From NCBI GenBank assembly GCA_021785935.1, contig JAJYOG010000004.1, forward strand, positions 28,052 to 92,051: a DNA stretch of 64,000 nucleotides. Reading direction: 5' to 3'. Both the position numbers and the translations under genes were made by a program. Shown here piece by piece: positions 27,718 to 40,597 of the stretch. Position 1 is the stretch's first letter; every line of letters begins with the position of its first letter. Below the pieces are notes generated by a model that saw only the letters and a program-made list of their open reading frames with translations, ran no database searches and was not told the DNA's origin. This stretch comes from Actinomycetes bacterium. Its GTDB lineage: Bacteria > Actinomycetota > Thermoleophilia > BMS3ABIN01.

Positions 27718-28589
27718 TTGGATTGATCGCATCGGCTGCCGAGGCCGGCCAGGCCGTAGCCGATGCCCCCGAGAAGTTCTCGCCGACTGAAGAATTTGAG
27801 GCCGCGGTCAAGCCGCTAAGTTTCGGCGGCCACGAACTCGCGTTCAAGCTGGGTCCCGTCGACCTCTCGATCAGCAAGGCGGTCGTCTATCTCTGGATCG
27901 CGGCGCTGATTGTCGGACTTTTCTGCTACATCGTTTCCAAGGGCGCCCGTATCCTGCCGAATCGCAAGCAGATGGCCTTTGAATCCCTTTATGAATATGT
28001 CAGCGACAACCTGGTGGGCGCAGTCATGCACGGCAAGATGGCGGCTTCGTGGTTCCCATATATCCTGTCGCTGTTCCTGTTCATTCTGGTCAGCAATCTC
28101 ATCGGCCTGGTGCCGTTCTTCCTCGGTCTCGATCACCGGGGAATTCCCACAATTGCTACCTACGCCGCGACTTCGAACATCAATGTCACCGTGGCTCTGG
28201 CGGCGTTAACTTTTATACTCACGCACGTGTCGGGCATCAGGGCCAACGGCCCCATCGGCTATTTCAAGGGATGGGTCCCCGGCACCGCGCCTGGCGTGCT
28301 TAAACCGGTCCTCTTTTTAATTCACTCTGTTAGCGAGATCTTCCGCCTGGTTTCACTCGGCGTCAGGCTTTTCGCCAACCTGCTTGCGGGACACATCATG
28401 ATCCTGGTCTTCTACGCGCTGATCTTCATGCTGTCATCGTACGCCATGATCGTCATCCTGGCGCCGGTAATCGAGTTGGGCGTGCTGGCCGTGAGCGCTT
28501 TCGAGATCTTCGTGGCTGCGATCCAGGCTTATATCTTCGCCATTCTGACGGCGGTTTACATCGGTGGGGCAATCCAGCAGGAGCACTAG
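27714..28589 (+). CDS. atpB: F0F1 ATP synthase subunit a
   Basis: ANGPIGYFKGWVPGTAPGVLKPVLFLIHSVSEIFRLVSLGVRLFANLLAGHIMI...IQAYIFAILTAVYIGGAI. Confidence 0.95.
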   Translation: MIGLIASAAEAGQAVADAPEKFSPTEEFEAAVKPLSFGGHELAFKLGPVDLSISKAVVYLWIAALIVGLFCYIVSKGARILPNRKQMAFESLYEYVSDNLVGAVMHGKMAASWFPYILSLFLFILVSNLIGLVPFFLGLDHRGIPTIATYAATSNINVTVALAALTFILTHVSGIRANGPIGYFKGWVPGTAPGVLKPVLFLIHSVSEIFRLVSLGVRLFANLLAGHIMILVFYALIFMLSSYAMIVILAPVIELGVLAVSAFEIFVAAIQAYIFAILTAVYIGGAIQQEH

Positions 28590-28667
28590 CTGGGGACGAT
28601 AGCCCGGAAATGCTGGGTCCGTCGACAATTTTGTATCTGTCATCTTGACTGAAGGAAGGGAGGTTAG

Positions 28668-28901
<234 letters not shown>

Positions 28902-29006
28902 TTACAAGCGGCCGGGCATTATGCCAGCCGATGCGGGCCGCGGCGCCAGGTAGCGCCGCCGCCCCGTGTCTGCAAGGCCGCTTCGGGAGGTGCTTAACAC
29001 AACAAG

Positions 29007-29513
29007 ATGATAAATCCTGAACCCGGATTAGCTATTTGGACCCTGATCACTTTTGTGATCCTGTTCTTCTTCCTCAAGAAGTTCGCCTTCGGTCCAATCC
29101 AAAACATGATTGACCAGCGCCGCGACTCCATTGAAGAGAGCATCAAGGCCGCCGAGGAAACGCGCCGCGAGGCTGAGCGCATGCTGGCGGAGTACCGCGA
29201 GAGCATCGCCCAGGCCAAGCACGAGGCCGAGGAGATCATCGATCGCGCTCACAAAGTGGGCGAAAGCACCAAATCCGAAATCGTCGGCCTGGCTCGCGAG
29301 CAGGCGCAAAAGGAAGTTGATGGCGCCCGCGACCAGATTCAGCGGGAGACCCGCAAGGCCATACAGGAGATTAAAGACCAGGTCGCAGACCTGACCATCC
29401 TGGCGGCCGGCAAGGTCACCGGCAAGACCATGAACCGCGAAGATCATTTGCGGCTGGTGGATGAAGCCTTGGCAGAAGTTGACTTTGACCAGCTCGGCGC
29501 CGGAGGGCAGTAA
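29007..29513 (+). CDS. atpF: F0F1 ATP synthase subunit b
   Basis: LAIWTLITFVILFFFLKKFAFGPIQNMIDQRRDSIEESIKAAEETRREAERMLAEYRE. Confidence 0.94.
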   Translation: MINPEPGLAIWTLITFVILFFFLKKFAFGPIQNMIDQRRDSIEESIKAAEETRREAERMLAEYRESIAQAKHEAEEIIDRAHKVGESTKSEIVGLAREQAQKEVDGARDQIQRETRKAIQEIKDQVADLTILAAGKVTGKTMNREDHLRLVDEALAEVDFDQLGAGGQ

Positions 29514-29516
29514 GAC

Positions 29517-30068
29517 TTGGGCGAATCCAAGATATCGAATGTATACGCCCAGGCGCTCTTCGAAGCTTCCAGGGATGCAAACACCCTTGAGGCGACGGCC
29601 ACCGATCTGGCGGCCTTCACCGAAGCGATGCACGCTTCCCGTGAGCTGACCGCGGTCATGTATAACCCCCGCATCAATTCCGCGACAAAGAAGAACGTGG
29701 TGGCGGAATTGACTCAGGGAGGGGACCGCATTTTCGTCAACGGCATCAACCTGCTCATCGACAAACGCCACTCAGACCTGCTCTTCGATCTTCAGGAGCA
29801 GTTCCAGCGGCTCATGCAGAAGGAGCGGCAGGTCGTGGAGGTTGAGGTCACTTCGGCTATTGAACTGTCGGAGGAGACCAAGGCTGGCATTCGGAAGCGG
29901 ATCGAAGATGCGATTGGCAAGAAAGTAGATATAAAGGAGACCATCCGCGCTGACATCCTGGGCGGGCTGGTTTTGAGATTCGGAGATGTAATCGTGGACA
30001 GCAGCCTGCAGGCGAAGCTGGAACAGCTGCGCGTCAGGCTTGCCCAAGCCAACATAGGGAGTGAGTAG
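29517..30068 (+). CDS. atpH: F0F1 ATP synthase subunit delta
   Basis: [29 protein letters not shown]...[31 protein letters not shown]. Confidence 0.94.
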   Translation: MGESKISNVYAQALFEASRDANTLEATATDLAAFTEAMHASRELTAVMYNPRINSATKKNVVAELTQGGDRIFVNGINLLIDKRHSDLLFDLQEQFQRLMQKERQVVEVEVTSAIELSEETKAGIRKRIEDAIGKKVDIKETIRADILGGLVLRFGDVIVDSSLQAKLEQLRVRLAQANIGSE

Positions 30069-30070
30069 CT

Positions 30071-31615
30071 TTGAAACTGCGTCCTGAAGAAATCACCGCG
30101 GTTCTCAAGAGCCAGATTGAGAACTACGAGGCCGAAGTTGAAGTCGAAGAGGTGGGCCGGGTCCTGGAAGTGGGAGACGGCATCGCCCGTATCCACGGCT
30201 TGGAACGCGCCATGGCCTCCGAGATGCTCGAGTTGCCGCATGAAGTTGTCGGTCTGGCCCTCAATTTAGAGGAAGACAACGTCGGTGCGGTGCTCATGGG
30301 TGAAGATACCCTCATCGCTGAAGGCGACCTGGTCAAGCGGAGCGGCAAGGTTATGAGCGTACCAGTGGGACAGGCTCTGGTTGGGCGTGTCGTTAACGCT
30401 CTGGGCCGGCCAATCGACGACAAGGGTCCGATCGAGACCAGCGAATACCGTCCAGTCGAGTTCAAGGCGCCCGGAGTTTTGCAACGCCAGCCGGTGCGAG
30501 TGCCGCTGCAGACGGGTCTTAAGTCGATCGACTCGATGATCCCCATCGGCCGTGGTCAGCGCGAACTCATCATTGGCGACCGGCGGACCGGTAAAACCGC
30601 CATCGCCGTGGACACCATCATCAACCAGAAGGGCCAGGACGTAATCTGCATCTATGTGGCCATCGGCCAGAAGGCCTCCAATGTGGCCAGCGTCGTGGCG
30701 AAACTCGAAGCCGAAGGCGCCATGGATTACACCATCGTAGTCATGGCCTCCGCCTCCGAGACGGCGCCGCTCAAGTACCTGGCTCCCTACGTGGGCACGG
30801 CCATGGGCGAATATTTTTGTTACAACGGCAAGGATGCCCTTTGCATCTACGACGATCTGACCAAGCACGCCGATGCCTACCGGCAGATGTCGCTGCTTTT
30901 GCGGCGGCCGCCAGGGCGCGAAGCATATCCCGGTGATGTTTTTTACCTGCACTCCCGTCTGCTGGAGCGCTCAGTCAAGCTGCACGACAGCCTTGGCGGG
31001 GGTTCGCTGACGGCGTTGCCGATCGTGGAAACACAGGCCGGTGACGTGTCCGCATACATCCCAACGAACATTATTTCAATTACAGACGGTCAGATCTTCC
31101 TGGAACCAGACCTGTTTTACTCAGGTGTCAGGCCTGCCATTAACGTTGGTATCTCAGTAAGCCGCGTGGGTGGTAACGCCCAGCTCAAGGCCATGAAGAA
31201 GGTCGCCGGCAAGCTGCGCCTGGATATGGCCCAGTACAATGCCCTCAAGGCCTTTGCCCAGTTCGGCTCCGAGCTGGACGCCGCCACCCAGGCACAGCTG
31301 GCCCGAGGCGAGCGTGTCGTTGTCTCTCTTAACCAGGGCCAGTTCATGCCCATGCCGGTTGAAGAGCAGGTAGTGGTGCTGTTCGCCGCCACCCAGGGAT
31401 ATCTCGACAAAATTGAGGTAGACCGCGTACCTGAATTCAACAAGGGCCTCATTGACCACATGAAGGCAGAACACGCAGACGTGCTTTCGACCATCAAGGA
31501 AGAGAAAGACTTAAGTGATGACACCGAGGCCAAGATGCGCACCGCGCTCGAGGCTTATCTGAAGGATTTCAACCCCGATCACGAGGAGATACCGGCGCCG
31601 GCCGCGACGGCTTAA
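30071..31615 (+). CDS. atpA: F0F1 ATP synthase subunit alpha
   Basis: [29 protein letters not shown]...[24 protein letters not shown]. Confidence 0.98.
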   Translation: MKLRPEEITAVLKSQIENYEAEVEVEEVGRVLEVGDGIARIHGLERAMASEMLELPHEVVGLALNLEEDNVGAVLMGEDTLIAEGDLVKRSGKVMSVPVGQALVGRVVNALGRPIDDKGPIETSEYRPVEFKAPGVLQRQPVRVPLQTGLKSIDSMIPIGRGQRELIIGDRRTGKTAIAVDTIINQKGQDVICIYVAIGQKASNVASVVAKLEAEGAMDYTIVVMASASETAPLKYLAPYVGTAMGEYFCYNGKDALCIYDDLTKHADAYRQMSLLLRRPPGREAYPGDVFYLHSRLLERSVKLHDSLGGGSLTALPIVETQAGDVSAYIPTNIISITDGQIFLEPDLFYSGVRPAINVGISVSRVGGNAQLKAMKKVAGKLRLDMAQYNALKAFAQFGSELDAATQAQLARGERVVVSLNQGQFMPMPVEEQVVVLFAATQGYLDKIEVDRVPEFNKGLIDHMKAEHADVLSTIKEEKDLSDDTEAKMRTALEAYLKDFNPDHEEIPAPAATA

Positions 31616-31632
31616 CCGCATCGGAATAAATC

Positions 31633-32529
31633 ATGGCAAAACTCAAGGACATATCGCGACGCATCGGGTCGGTCGCCAATACGCGCAAGACCACCAAGGC
31701 CATGGAGATGGTGGCTGGGGCGCGACTGCGCCGGGCGCAGTCGCGCATTGAAGCTCTCAGGCCTTACGCCGAGCGCATGTATGAGCTGATGCAGGAAGTC
31801 GCCAAGCACGCCAGTGAAGGCGATCAGTTCCCGCTGCTGGAGGTCCATGATGAGATCAAGCGCATTGGTATCGTCATGCTTACCGGCGACCGCGGACTTG
31901 CTGGCGGTTTCAACTCCAACATCATCCGTCACGGCCTTTTGCTGCATGATGAGCTGGCAGCCGAAGGCAAGGAAGTAGTCTGGATAGTAATCGGGAAAAA
32001 GGGCGTGGGCACCATGCGTTTCCGCGGTCATACCATGAAAGAATCCATCCAGGGGATTACAGACCGTCCCAAGTACACGGACGCAGAGGATATTGCCCAC
32101 CGGATCGCCACCATGTATGCGGCGGGAGAACTCGACCAGGTTCATCTGGTCTATAACCATTTTAAATCCCCAGTAGAGCAGATCGTGACCGAGCAGGTCA
32201 TACTGCCTCTTGGCAAGGAACTGGTTGAAGCCCAGCCCGAGCCGGAGCCGGAAGGTATCAAGAAGCTCGAGGGCGATTTTATTTACGAGCCGAGCGCGGA
32301 AGCGATCCTCGCCGGCCTGCTGCCCACGTACGTGGACACGACCATCTACCGCGCTCTTCTGGAATCGACGGCAAGCGAGCACGGCGCCCGCATGACCGCG
32401 ATGCGCAACGCCTCCGAAAACGCGGAAGAGATGATCGATAAACTGACGCTCGACATGAACAAGGCCCGCCAGGCGGCTATTACCCAGGATATTCTCGAGG
32501 TAGTCGCCGGAGCCGAGGCGCTGGGTTAG
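31633..32529 (+). CDS. atpG: F0F1 ATP synthase subunit gamma
   Basis: KDISRRIGSVANTRKTTKAMEMVAGARLRRAQ...TGDRGLAGGFNSNI...NKARQAAITQDILEVVAGAEAL. Confidence 0.96.
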   Translation: MAKLKDISRRIGSVANTRKTTKAMEMVAGARLRRAQSRIEALRPYAERMYELMQEVAKHASEGDQFPLLEVHDEIKRIGIVMLTGDRGLAGGFNSNIIRHGLLLHDELAAEGKEVVWIVIGKKGVGTMRFRGHTMKESIQGITDRPKYTDAEDIAHRIATMYAAGELDQVHLVYNHFKSPVEQIVTEQVILPLGKELVEAQPEPEPEGIKKLEGDFIYEPSAEAILAGLLPTYVDTTIYRALLESTASEHGARMTAMRNASENAEEMIDKLTLDMNKARQAAITQDILEVVAGAEALG

Positions 32530-32580
32530 CCGGTGCGGCGCCAATTAAAGTTTAGGTTTTAAAGATCGGGAACTTACTAA

Positions 32581-34050
<1,470 letters not shown>

Positions 34051-34479
34051 TTGGCTGTAGAAGAGACCACAACCATAGGCCTGAAATGTGAGATCGTCAC
34101 CCCGGAAGGGCTGATTTACGACGGCCGCGCTGATATAGTCGTTGTTCCTGGTGAGATGGGTGAACTCGGCATCCTGCCGCGCCACGCCTCGCTGGTGTCG
34201 CGGACCGTTGTCGGCGAAGTCCGGGTCAACGAGAGCGGCAATGGCTGGAAACCCATCGCCGTGGGTAGCGGTTACGTCAAAATGCAGTTTGACCGGCTGC
34301 TTTTGCTCGTGAATACGGCGGAGAACGCCGTTGATATCGACGTCGCGCGGGCACAGGCGGCTTTGGAGCGCGCCGAGCAGTATCTGGCGCGCGCCGATGA
34401 GCCCGAAGTTGACCGTCACCGGGCGGAACAATCCCGCCGGAGAGCGGCAAACAGGCTCAAGGTTGCAGGAAAAGTCTAG
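34051..34479 (+). CDS. atpC: F0F1 ATP synthase subunit epsilon
   Basis: LKCEIVTPEGLIYDGRADIVVVPGEMGELGILPRHASLVSRTVVGEVRV. Confidence 0.94.
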   Translation: MAVEETTTIGLKCEIVTPEGLIYDGRADIVVVPGEMGELGILPRHASLVSRTVVGEVRVNESGNGWKPIAVGSGYVKMQFDRLLLLVNTAENAVDIDVARAQAALERAEQYLARADEPEVDRHRAEQSRRRAANRLKVAGKV

Positions 34480-34548
34480 GGCCGCGTGGTAGAAGGTTAT
34501 GGGCGGGTGGTGGAAATTTCCCCTCAAAACCTCTAACCTCTGGTAGGT

Positions 34549-35835
34549 ATGGCCAAATATGTAATCAACGGTGGTGTGCCTCTGGCAGGCGCTGTCAGGG
34601 TTTCCGGGGCAAAGAATTCAGCCCTGAAGCTGATGGCGGCTTCGCTGCTGACCACTGGAAAAATCACTCTTAATAACGTTCCCCTGATTAAAGACGTCTT
34701 TATGATGGCGGACGTACTCCGTGAGATCGGCGCCGAGGTCACGATCGGCCACGACGCCGTGGAGATCGATGCATCCGGCGAACTCTCACACACAACCCCC
34801 TATGAGCTGGTGCGCAAGATGCGCGCCTCTATCGTGGTCATGGGGCCGCTGCTGGCGCGGTTGCACCGGGCGCGGGTCGCCATGCCCGGCGGTTGCAACA
34901 TCGGTCCGCGGCAGATCAACTTTCACTTGAGCGGGCTCGAGAAGCTGGGCGCCCGCGTGGGCGCGGACCATGGCTTTATCAACGTAACCACCAATGGTCT
35001 TACCGGGGATGTCATCAGCCTCGATTATCCAAGCGTGGGCGCTACTGAAAATGTGATGATGGCGGCCTGCATGGCCCATGGCCGCACGGTCATTGAAAGC
35101 GCCGCGCGCGAACCCGAGATCATCGACCTGGCCAAATTCCTTACCTCAATGGGCGCCAACATCAGCGGCGCCGGCTCTGGCACTATCATTATCGAAGGTG
35201 TCGATGAGTTGACCGGTGCCACGCATACGGTTGTTCCCGACCGGGTCGAGGCGGGTACGTTCATGGTCGCGGCGGCGGCAACGGAGGGAGATGTGGAAGT
35301 CGAGGGTATTAATCCGCTTCATCTGGAAATTTTTATCAGCAAGCTTCGCGCAATCGGCGTGGATGTCAAAGAATTCGACCATAGCGTGCGCTGCCAGGGA
35401 AATGGAGATTATTCCAGCACTGACATCGCCACCTTGCCGCACCCAGGTTTTCCAACAGACCTGCAGGCGCCAATGATTGTTTTGCTTTCGCTTGCCACGG
35501 GGCACAGCATCGTCACAGAGAACGTTTTTGAGAACCGTTTTGGTTTTGTGGATGAGCTCAACCGCCTGGGGGCCAATGTCCGCGTCAGCGGCCATCATGC
35601 CGTCGTCCACGGAGGCAGCCGTCTCGAAGGCACCATCGTCGAGGCCCCCGATCTGCGGGCCGGCGCCGCCCTGGTGATTGCCGGATTGGCGGCATCTGGC
35701 TCCACCGAGGTTGGCCGCATCGGCCACATTGACCGCGGTTACGAGGAGTTCGAACAAAAACTGCAGGCGCTCGGCGCGGATATCCAGAGGGTCGAAACCA
35801 ACGACCGCACTCGTTTCACCGCACCCTTTAACTAG
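34549..35835 (+). CDS. murA: UDP-N-acetylglucosamine 1-carboxyvinyltransferase
   Basis: [31 protein letters not shown]...[24 protein letters not shown]. Confidence 0.97.
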   Translation: MAKYVINGGVPLAGAVRVSGAKNSALKLMAASLLTTGKITLNNVPLIKDVFMMADVLREIGAEVTIGHDAVEIDASGELSHTTPYELVRKMRASIVVMGPLLARLHRARVAMPGGCNIGPRQINFHLSGLEKLGARVGADHGFINVTTNGLTGDVISLDYPSVGATENVMMAACMAHGRTVIESAAREPEIIDLAKFLTSMGANISGAGSGTIIIEGVDELTGATHTVVPDRVEAGTFMVAAAATEGDVEVEGINPLHLEIFISKLRAIGVDVKEFDHSVRCQGNGDYSSTDIATLPHPGFPTDLQAPMIVLLSLATGHSIVTENVFENRFGFVDELNRLGANVRVSGHHAVVHGGSRLEGTIVEAPDLRAGAALVIAGLAASGSTEVGRIGHIDRGYEEFEQKLQALGADIQRVETNDRTRFTAPFN

Positions 35836-35838
35836 ACC

Positions 35839-35934
35839 GGGGACGTACGTTTCCTATGTTTCCTAACTCAAGACAATTTCGTGCCGTTGCGGCTGCGATC
35901 CAATAATTAGGAAACATTGGAAACGTACGTCCCC
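35839..35934. repeat. MITE/REP-like inverted-repeat element (GGGGACGTACGTTTCC family)
   Basis: 28-nt arms GGGGACGTACGTTTCCTATGTTTCCTAA (35839-35866) and TTAGGAAACATTGGAAACGTACGTCCCC (35907-35934), one mismatch, 40-nt interior. Confidence 0.85.
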
Positions 35935-37035
35935 AAAATCTACGCGGTGAAAATTGGCAGCAGCACCCTGACCGACGAGCGAGGCGGTGTGCGCGACGGG
36001 GTGCTTGCGGAACTCGTGGACCAGATCGCGGCGCTGGCCAAGGCCGGCGACAAGGTGGTCATGGTCTCCTCGGGCGCCATCTCCTGTGGCCTCGGCCTCA
36101 TCCCCGGAAAGGGACGTCCCACCGAAACCGTCGAGCTGCAGGCGGCATCAGCCGTCGGGCAGGGACGCTTATTCCATCGTTACTACAGGTTATTTGCCGA
36201 CGCCGGCGTCACCGCGGCCCAGGTTCTCCTGACTTCCTACGACATCGAGGCGCGCCGCCAGTATCTCAACGCACGCAACACTCTGCTCAAACTGCTGGAA
36301 TGGGGCATCGTCCCTATCATCAACGAGAACGATACTACCTCCCCAGACGAGATCCGTTATGGGGATAACGACTTCCTGGCCGCCCAGGCCGCCATCCTGG
36401 TGAAGGCGGACCTGTTGATGTTGCTCACCGATACGGAGGGGTTATATACTAATGACCCTTCTGCGGATACCAATGCCAGGCTGATCGATGAGATTACTGA
36501 CTGGTCTCTGCTCGACGAGATCGAAGCGGGCGGCGCCGGCACCACAATCGGCTCAGGCGGCATGAAGAGCAAGATTATCGCGGCGGAGATGGCGACGAGC
36601 GCCAACATCGAAGTTGTCGTTGCCAAGGGTGACCGGCCGGGAGTGATTACCGCGATCGCCGCGGGAGAGAAGGCAGGAACCAGGTTCCGTCCCCTCAAGT
36701 CATCCATGAGCAGTTTTAAGCTCTGGTTGAAATACGGCCGGCCTTCGAGCGGATCCATTGTCGTGGACGAAGGCGCCGCCACGGCGATTAAAAGGCGCGG
36801 CAAGAGCCTGCTGCCGGCGGGCGTTACCCGGGTGGAAGGCCACTTTGCCGCCGGCGAAGCCGTGGACGTCCTCTTCCGTAAGGATGGACGCCGCCTGATC
36901 GGCAAGGGGATATCAAATTTCTCCAGCGACGAACTTCGCCGCATTAAGGGCATGCAGAGCCGGCAGGTCATGAAGCTGCTCCCTCACGGGGAAGAGGAAG
37001 TCATCCACCGTGATTATTTTGTTTTAACGGATTGA
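35917..37035 (+). CDS. proB: Glutamate 5-kinase (with C-terminal PUA domain); start uncertain because of the inserted repeat
   Basis: YAVKIGSSTLTDERGGV...VMVSSGAISCGLGLIPGKGRPTETVELQAASAVGQGRL...NENDTTSPDEIRYGDND...GTTIGSGGMKSKI. Confidence 0.93.
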   Translation: METYVPKIYAVKIGSSTLTDERGGVRDGVLAELVDQIAALAKAGDKVVMVSSGAISCGLGLIPGKGRPTETVELQAASAVGQGRLFHRYYRLFADAGVTAAQVLLTSYDIEARRQYLNARNTLLKLLEWGIVPIINENDTTSPDEIRYGDNDFLAAQAAILVKADLLMLLTDTEGLYTNDPSADTNARLIDEITDWSLLDEIEAGGAGTTIGSGGMKSKIIAAEMATSANIEVVVAKGDRPGVITAIAAGEKAGTRFRPLKSSMSSFKLWLKYGRPSSGSIVVDEGAATAIKRRGKSLLPAGVTRVEGHFAAGEAVDVLFRKDGRRLIGKGISNFSSDELRRIKGMQSRQVMKLLPHGEEEVIHRDYFVLTD

Positions 37036-37053
37036 ACGAATGAGGATGAAACG

Positions 37054-38310
37054 ATGCAGATAAAAGAACTTTGCAGGAAAGCCAGACAGGCGTCGCGCGA
37101 GCTGGCGGCACTGCCGGCGGCCGACAAGAACCGGGCTCTCAATGAGATGGCCCTGGCGCTGGAGCGGCGCACGGCCGAGATCCTGCGCGAGAACCGCGAT
37201 GACGTCAAGGAAGGCAAGGAGGCGCATCTTTCCGGCGCCTTGATGGACCGCCTGATGCTTGATGAAGATCGCATCCGCGAGATGGCCTGGAGCCTGAGGA
37301 GCATCGCCTCGCTGCCCGATCCCGTCGGCGAGGTCATCGATGGCTGGAGGCTTCCCAACGGCATGGAAGTCAAACAGGTGCGCGTTCCGTTCGGCGTCGT
37401 GGCTGTCATCTACGAGGCGCGTCCCAACGTCACCGTCGATGCCGCGGGCCTCTGCGTTAAAACCGGAAACGCCGTGATTTTACGGGGCGGTAGCGCCTCA
37501 CTGCATTCCATCCGCATGCTGACCGAGGTCATAAACGGCGCCCTCATCGATGCCGGCCTGCCCGCTCACGCGGTCTCGCTGGTGGAGTCGCGCGATCGCA
37601 GCCATCTGAAACAGCTTCTGCAGATGAACGAATATATCGATCTCATCATTCCGCGCGGCGGACAGGCGCTCAAGGAATTCCTGGTCAAGAACTCGAAGAT
37701 TCCTGTCATCTACGCCGCCGGTGGGAACTGTCACATCTTTGTTGACGCCAGCGCCGACATCGAGAAGGCGGTAAAGATAGTGATCAACGCCAAGGTGCAG
37801 CGCCCCGGGGTATGCAATTCAGCGGAAACGCTGCTGGTGCACAGGGACATAGCGCCCGACTTTGTGCCGTTGATGGCCAAAGATTTGCTCGCGCGCAAGG
37901 TAAAGTTGCACGTGGACGCTGAAACCCGCGCCCTCATCAAGGGGAAAACGGAGGGTGTTAGCGATGCCACCGAGGAAGATTATGCCACCGAGTATCTGGA
38001 CCTGGAGATTGCGGTCAAAGTGGTTGATGGCGTGGACGAGGCGATCGAGCACATCGCCCGTTACGGCACCGGCCATTCCGAGGCTATCCTCACCGGCGAT
38101 CTCGAGAACTCGCGTCAATTCAGCGCGCGCGTTGACGCTGCCTGCGTTTACGTCAATGCTTCGACCAGGTTCACTGACGGCGGCCAGTTCGGCATGGGCG
38201 CCGAGATTGGCATCAGCACCCAGAAGCTGCATGCGCGGGGTCCCCTGGGGCTCAGGGAGATGACATCCGCCAAGTATGTAATTACCGGGGATGGGCAGGT
38301 TCGCGGTTAA
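37054..38310 (+). CDS. proA: Glutamate-5-semialdehyde dehydrogenase
   Basis: VRVPFGVVAVIYEARPNVTVDAAGLCVKTGNAVILRGGSASLHS...VQRPGVCNSAETLLVH. Confidence 0.97.
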   Translation: MQIKELCRKARQASRELAALPAADKNRALNEMALALERRTAEILRENRDDVKEGKEAHLSGALMDRLMLDEDRIREMAWSLRSIASLPDPVGEVIDGWRLPNGMEVKQVRVPFGVVAVIYEARPNVTVDAAGLCVKTGNAVILRGGSASLHSIRMLTEVINGALIDAGLPAHAVSLVESRDRSHLKQLLQMNEYIDLIIPRGGQALKEFLVKNSKIPVIYAAGGNCHIFVDASADIEKAVKIVINAKVQRPGVCNSAETLLVHRDIAPDFVPLMAKDLLARKVKLHVDAETRALIKGKTEGVSDATEEDYATEYLDLEIAVKVVDGVDEAIEHIARYGTGHSEAILTGDLENSRQFSARVDAACVYVNASTRFTDGGQFGMGAEIGISTQKLHARGPLGLREMTSAKYVITGDGQVRG

Positions 38311-38351
38311 GACAAGGATTCCCCGGCCCCGCTCTTGAATGACTTAAGGTC

Positions 38352-38972
38352 ATGGCAAGCGTGAAACTCGCAATTATGGGCGGCGCCTTCAATCCGATTC
38401 ATATCGGGCATCTGGTCTGCGCCGAAGAGGCGGTCGAGCAGTTCGGCCTCGACGAGGTGCTTTTCATGCCCACCGGAACGCCGCCGCACAAGGAAGCGCC
38501 CCGGGGCGCCGGCCCTGAAGAGCGTTTCGAGATGGTGGTCATTGCCACAGCTTCCAATCCCCGCTTTGCGGTTTCGCGCTATGAAATCGACAAAAATGAA
38601 GTGGGATATACCGTGGACACCATGAGGCACTTTCGCCTGGAGCTGCCCGAAGCCGAGCTCTACTTCATTACCGGAGCCGATGCCGTCATTGAGATCCTGG
38701 AGTGGAAAGACCCACGGGAGATCCTGGAGATTGCGACTCTGATCGCGGCAACGCGTCCCGGCTATCCCCTGGACTCCATGCCGGCAAAAACCCGCGCATT
38801 CCTGGAGGAATACGGAGTGCAAATCATCGAGATTCCCTGCATTGGGGTGTCATCCAGCCTGGTCAGGGAGAGAGTGGCCCAGGGCCGGTCCATCAGGTAT
38901 CTTGTGCCCGAGGGCGTAGAGAAATTCATTGAAAAAGAAAGACTATACATTCATAAGCATTCCCAGGCGTAG
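38352..38972 (+). CDS. nadD: Nicotinate-nucleotide adenylyltransferase
   Basis: KLAIMGGAFNPIHIGHLVCAEEAVEQFGLDEVLFMPTGTPPHK...ISSSLVRERV-like VSSSLVRERVAQGRSIRYLVPEGVEKFI. Confidence 0.95.
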   Translation: MASVKLAIMGGAFNPIHIGHLVCAEEAVEQFGLDEVLFMPTGTPPHKEAPRGAGPEERFEMVVIATASNPRFAVSRYEIDKNEVGYTVDTMRHFRLELPEAELYFITGADAVIEILEWKDPREILEIATLIAATRPGYPLDSMPAKTRAFLEEYGVQIIEIPCIGVSSSLVRERVAQGRSIRYLVPEGVEKFIEKERLYIHKHSQA

Positions 38973-40178
38973 CCAGCGCCGGCGGCGCATCGCCTACGGC
39001 CCGCCCAATCGATCCGGCTACCGTCGCGCCAGGCTTTCGGTGCGGCAAAAGGAAAAGCGGCGCCGTCTGACCGCATTCATCGTCGTGGCCGGTGTCATGG
39101 CGGCGGTCCTCGTATTCGCGGGTGTCTTCCTATTGGTGAGAGGCAGAAGCTCTTCGGCGGCGACGCCGGAAGCCGGCGTCGCCGATAACGGCTCTGGCAC
39201 CGTCATCATTACCGGAAACGATGATGACGGCCGCCTCAGCCAGCTGGCGGTGCTGGTGCCCGAAAACAGCGGCGGCTACAGCCTCTACACGCTACCGCCG
39301 CGGACCATAGCCGATACGCCGGGCCATGGCTTCCAGCAACTCGACCATGTGATTGAGCTGGGAGGACAGGAGCTTCTGGATCAGACGGTCGCCAACCTCC
39401 TGCAGCTGCCGATCCAGTATCACATTAATCTGGCGTACGCGACTCTCGAAATTGCCTCGACACAGGCAGGCACGGTTAATTTCAGGACCGACCGCCCCAT
39501 GACCTTCGCCGCCGCGGGCGAAACTATCAATTTCACCACCGGCGATAATCCGGTCAGCTCCCAACGGGCTGTAATTTTCTTAAAAGCAGCCATGACCGAC
39601 GGCAGGACCGGTCCCAAGGTGCAATCCCTTTTCTATCAGGGCCTGCGCGATTCGCTGGCGCTCAAGACTGAAACGGATCGCCGGGCGCTTGCCCAGCTTC
39701 TGTTCGGCAGGATTCAGACCGACATGGACGAGGGAGATTTTGTTGACCTTTTCATGGCGATAACTACCCAGGGACGCCCTTTCAGCGCCGTGCCGCTTCC
39801 GGTCAGTTTTGCCGGCGCCGGATCCGCCTGGTACCTGGAGCCGGTTCCCGCCGAGATCGAAGTTCTTGTTACCGGAAACTCCCAGGATGCAACCCTCTCC
39901 ATGGAGATCCGTAACGGCACCGAGAATGCGGGCGTTGTGGAGGCCGCGGCTGACAAACTGGCCCCATTGCGCTATACCACCACTATGCAGGGAGATCCTT
40001 CCGGCGTCGACTTCGACAACACCCAGACCGCGTCGGCAGCGATGCTCTGGCCGCGGGAAACCGGATTCGCGGGGTTCTGGGCAAGGGCACCATCATCAAG
40101 GACGACTTTATGGAAAAGCGGCAAATCATTGTTATCATTGGTAAAGATATTACATTGGCCGAGCTGACCCAGAGATAA
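38929..40178 (+). pseudogene. Membrane-anchored LytR/CpsA/Psr-related protein with LytR_C domain, frameshifted near the 3' end
   Basis: Basic N-terminus plus a TM helix; NGTENAGVVEAAADKLAPLRY resembles LytR_C. The expected end (DRVGSDALAAGNRIRGVLGKGTIIKDDFMEKRQIIVIIGKDITLAELTQR*) is in another frame, with its stop at 40176-40178. Confidence 0.6.
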
Positions 40179-40249
40179 CGGCAGAAAACCGCCACGGCCC
40201 GGCCGGCCAAAAACAGCCAACACGGACGAGGTAATCAATCACTAGCACT

Positions 40250-40597
40250 TTGAGCAGCGACAGCATGATACAGGCGATGGCGCAGGTGGCCGTGGAAAAA
40301 AAAGCGACCGGCATCGTTATTCTGGATATGAAAAATGTATGCAGCTACACCGACTACTTCCTCATCTGCTCCGGAAGATCCACCCGGCAGGCCAAAGCAA
40401 TAGCGGATGAGATTCGCATACAGCTGAAACAGGAAGGCGTATCGCCCATGCATGTGGAAGGCGAGACGCGTGGGGACTGGGTGTTGATGGATTACCTCAG
40501 CGTGGTGGCGCATATATTTACTCCCGAGGCGCGCGATTTCTACCGACTTGAGGTTCTCTGGAAGGAAGCCCCCCGGGTCGAGACGGCGGTCTCGTGA
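40250..40597 (+). CDS. rsfS: Ribosomal silencing factor RsfS
   Basis: ATGIVILDMKNVCSYTDYFLICSGRSTRQAKAIADEI...HVEGETRGDWVLMDYLSVVAHIFTPEARDFYRLEVLW. Confidence 0.95.
   Translation: MSSDSMIQAMAQVAVEKKATGIVILDMKNVCSYTDYFLICSGRSTRQAKAIADEIRIQLKQEGVSPMHVEGETRGDWVLMDYLSVVAHIFTPEARDFYRLEVLWKEAPRVETAVS

Noticed and set aside
31612-32544. Minus-strand ORF of 310 aa over atpG
   Set aside because: Antisense shadow of the gamma-subunit gene.
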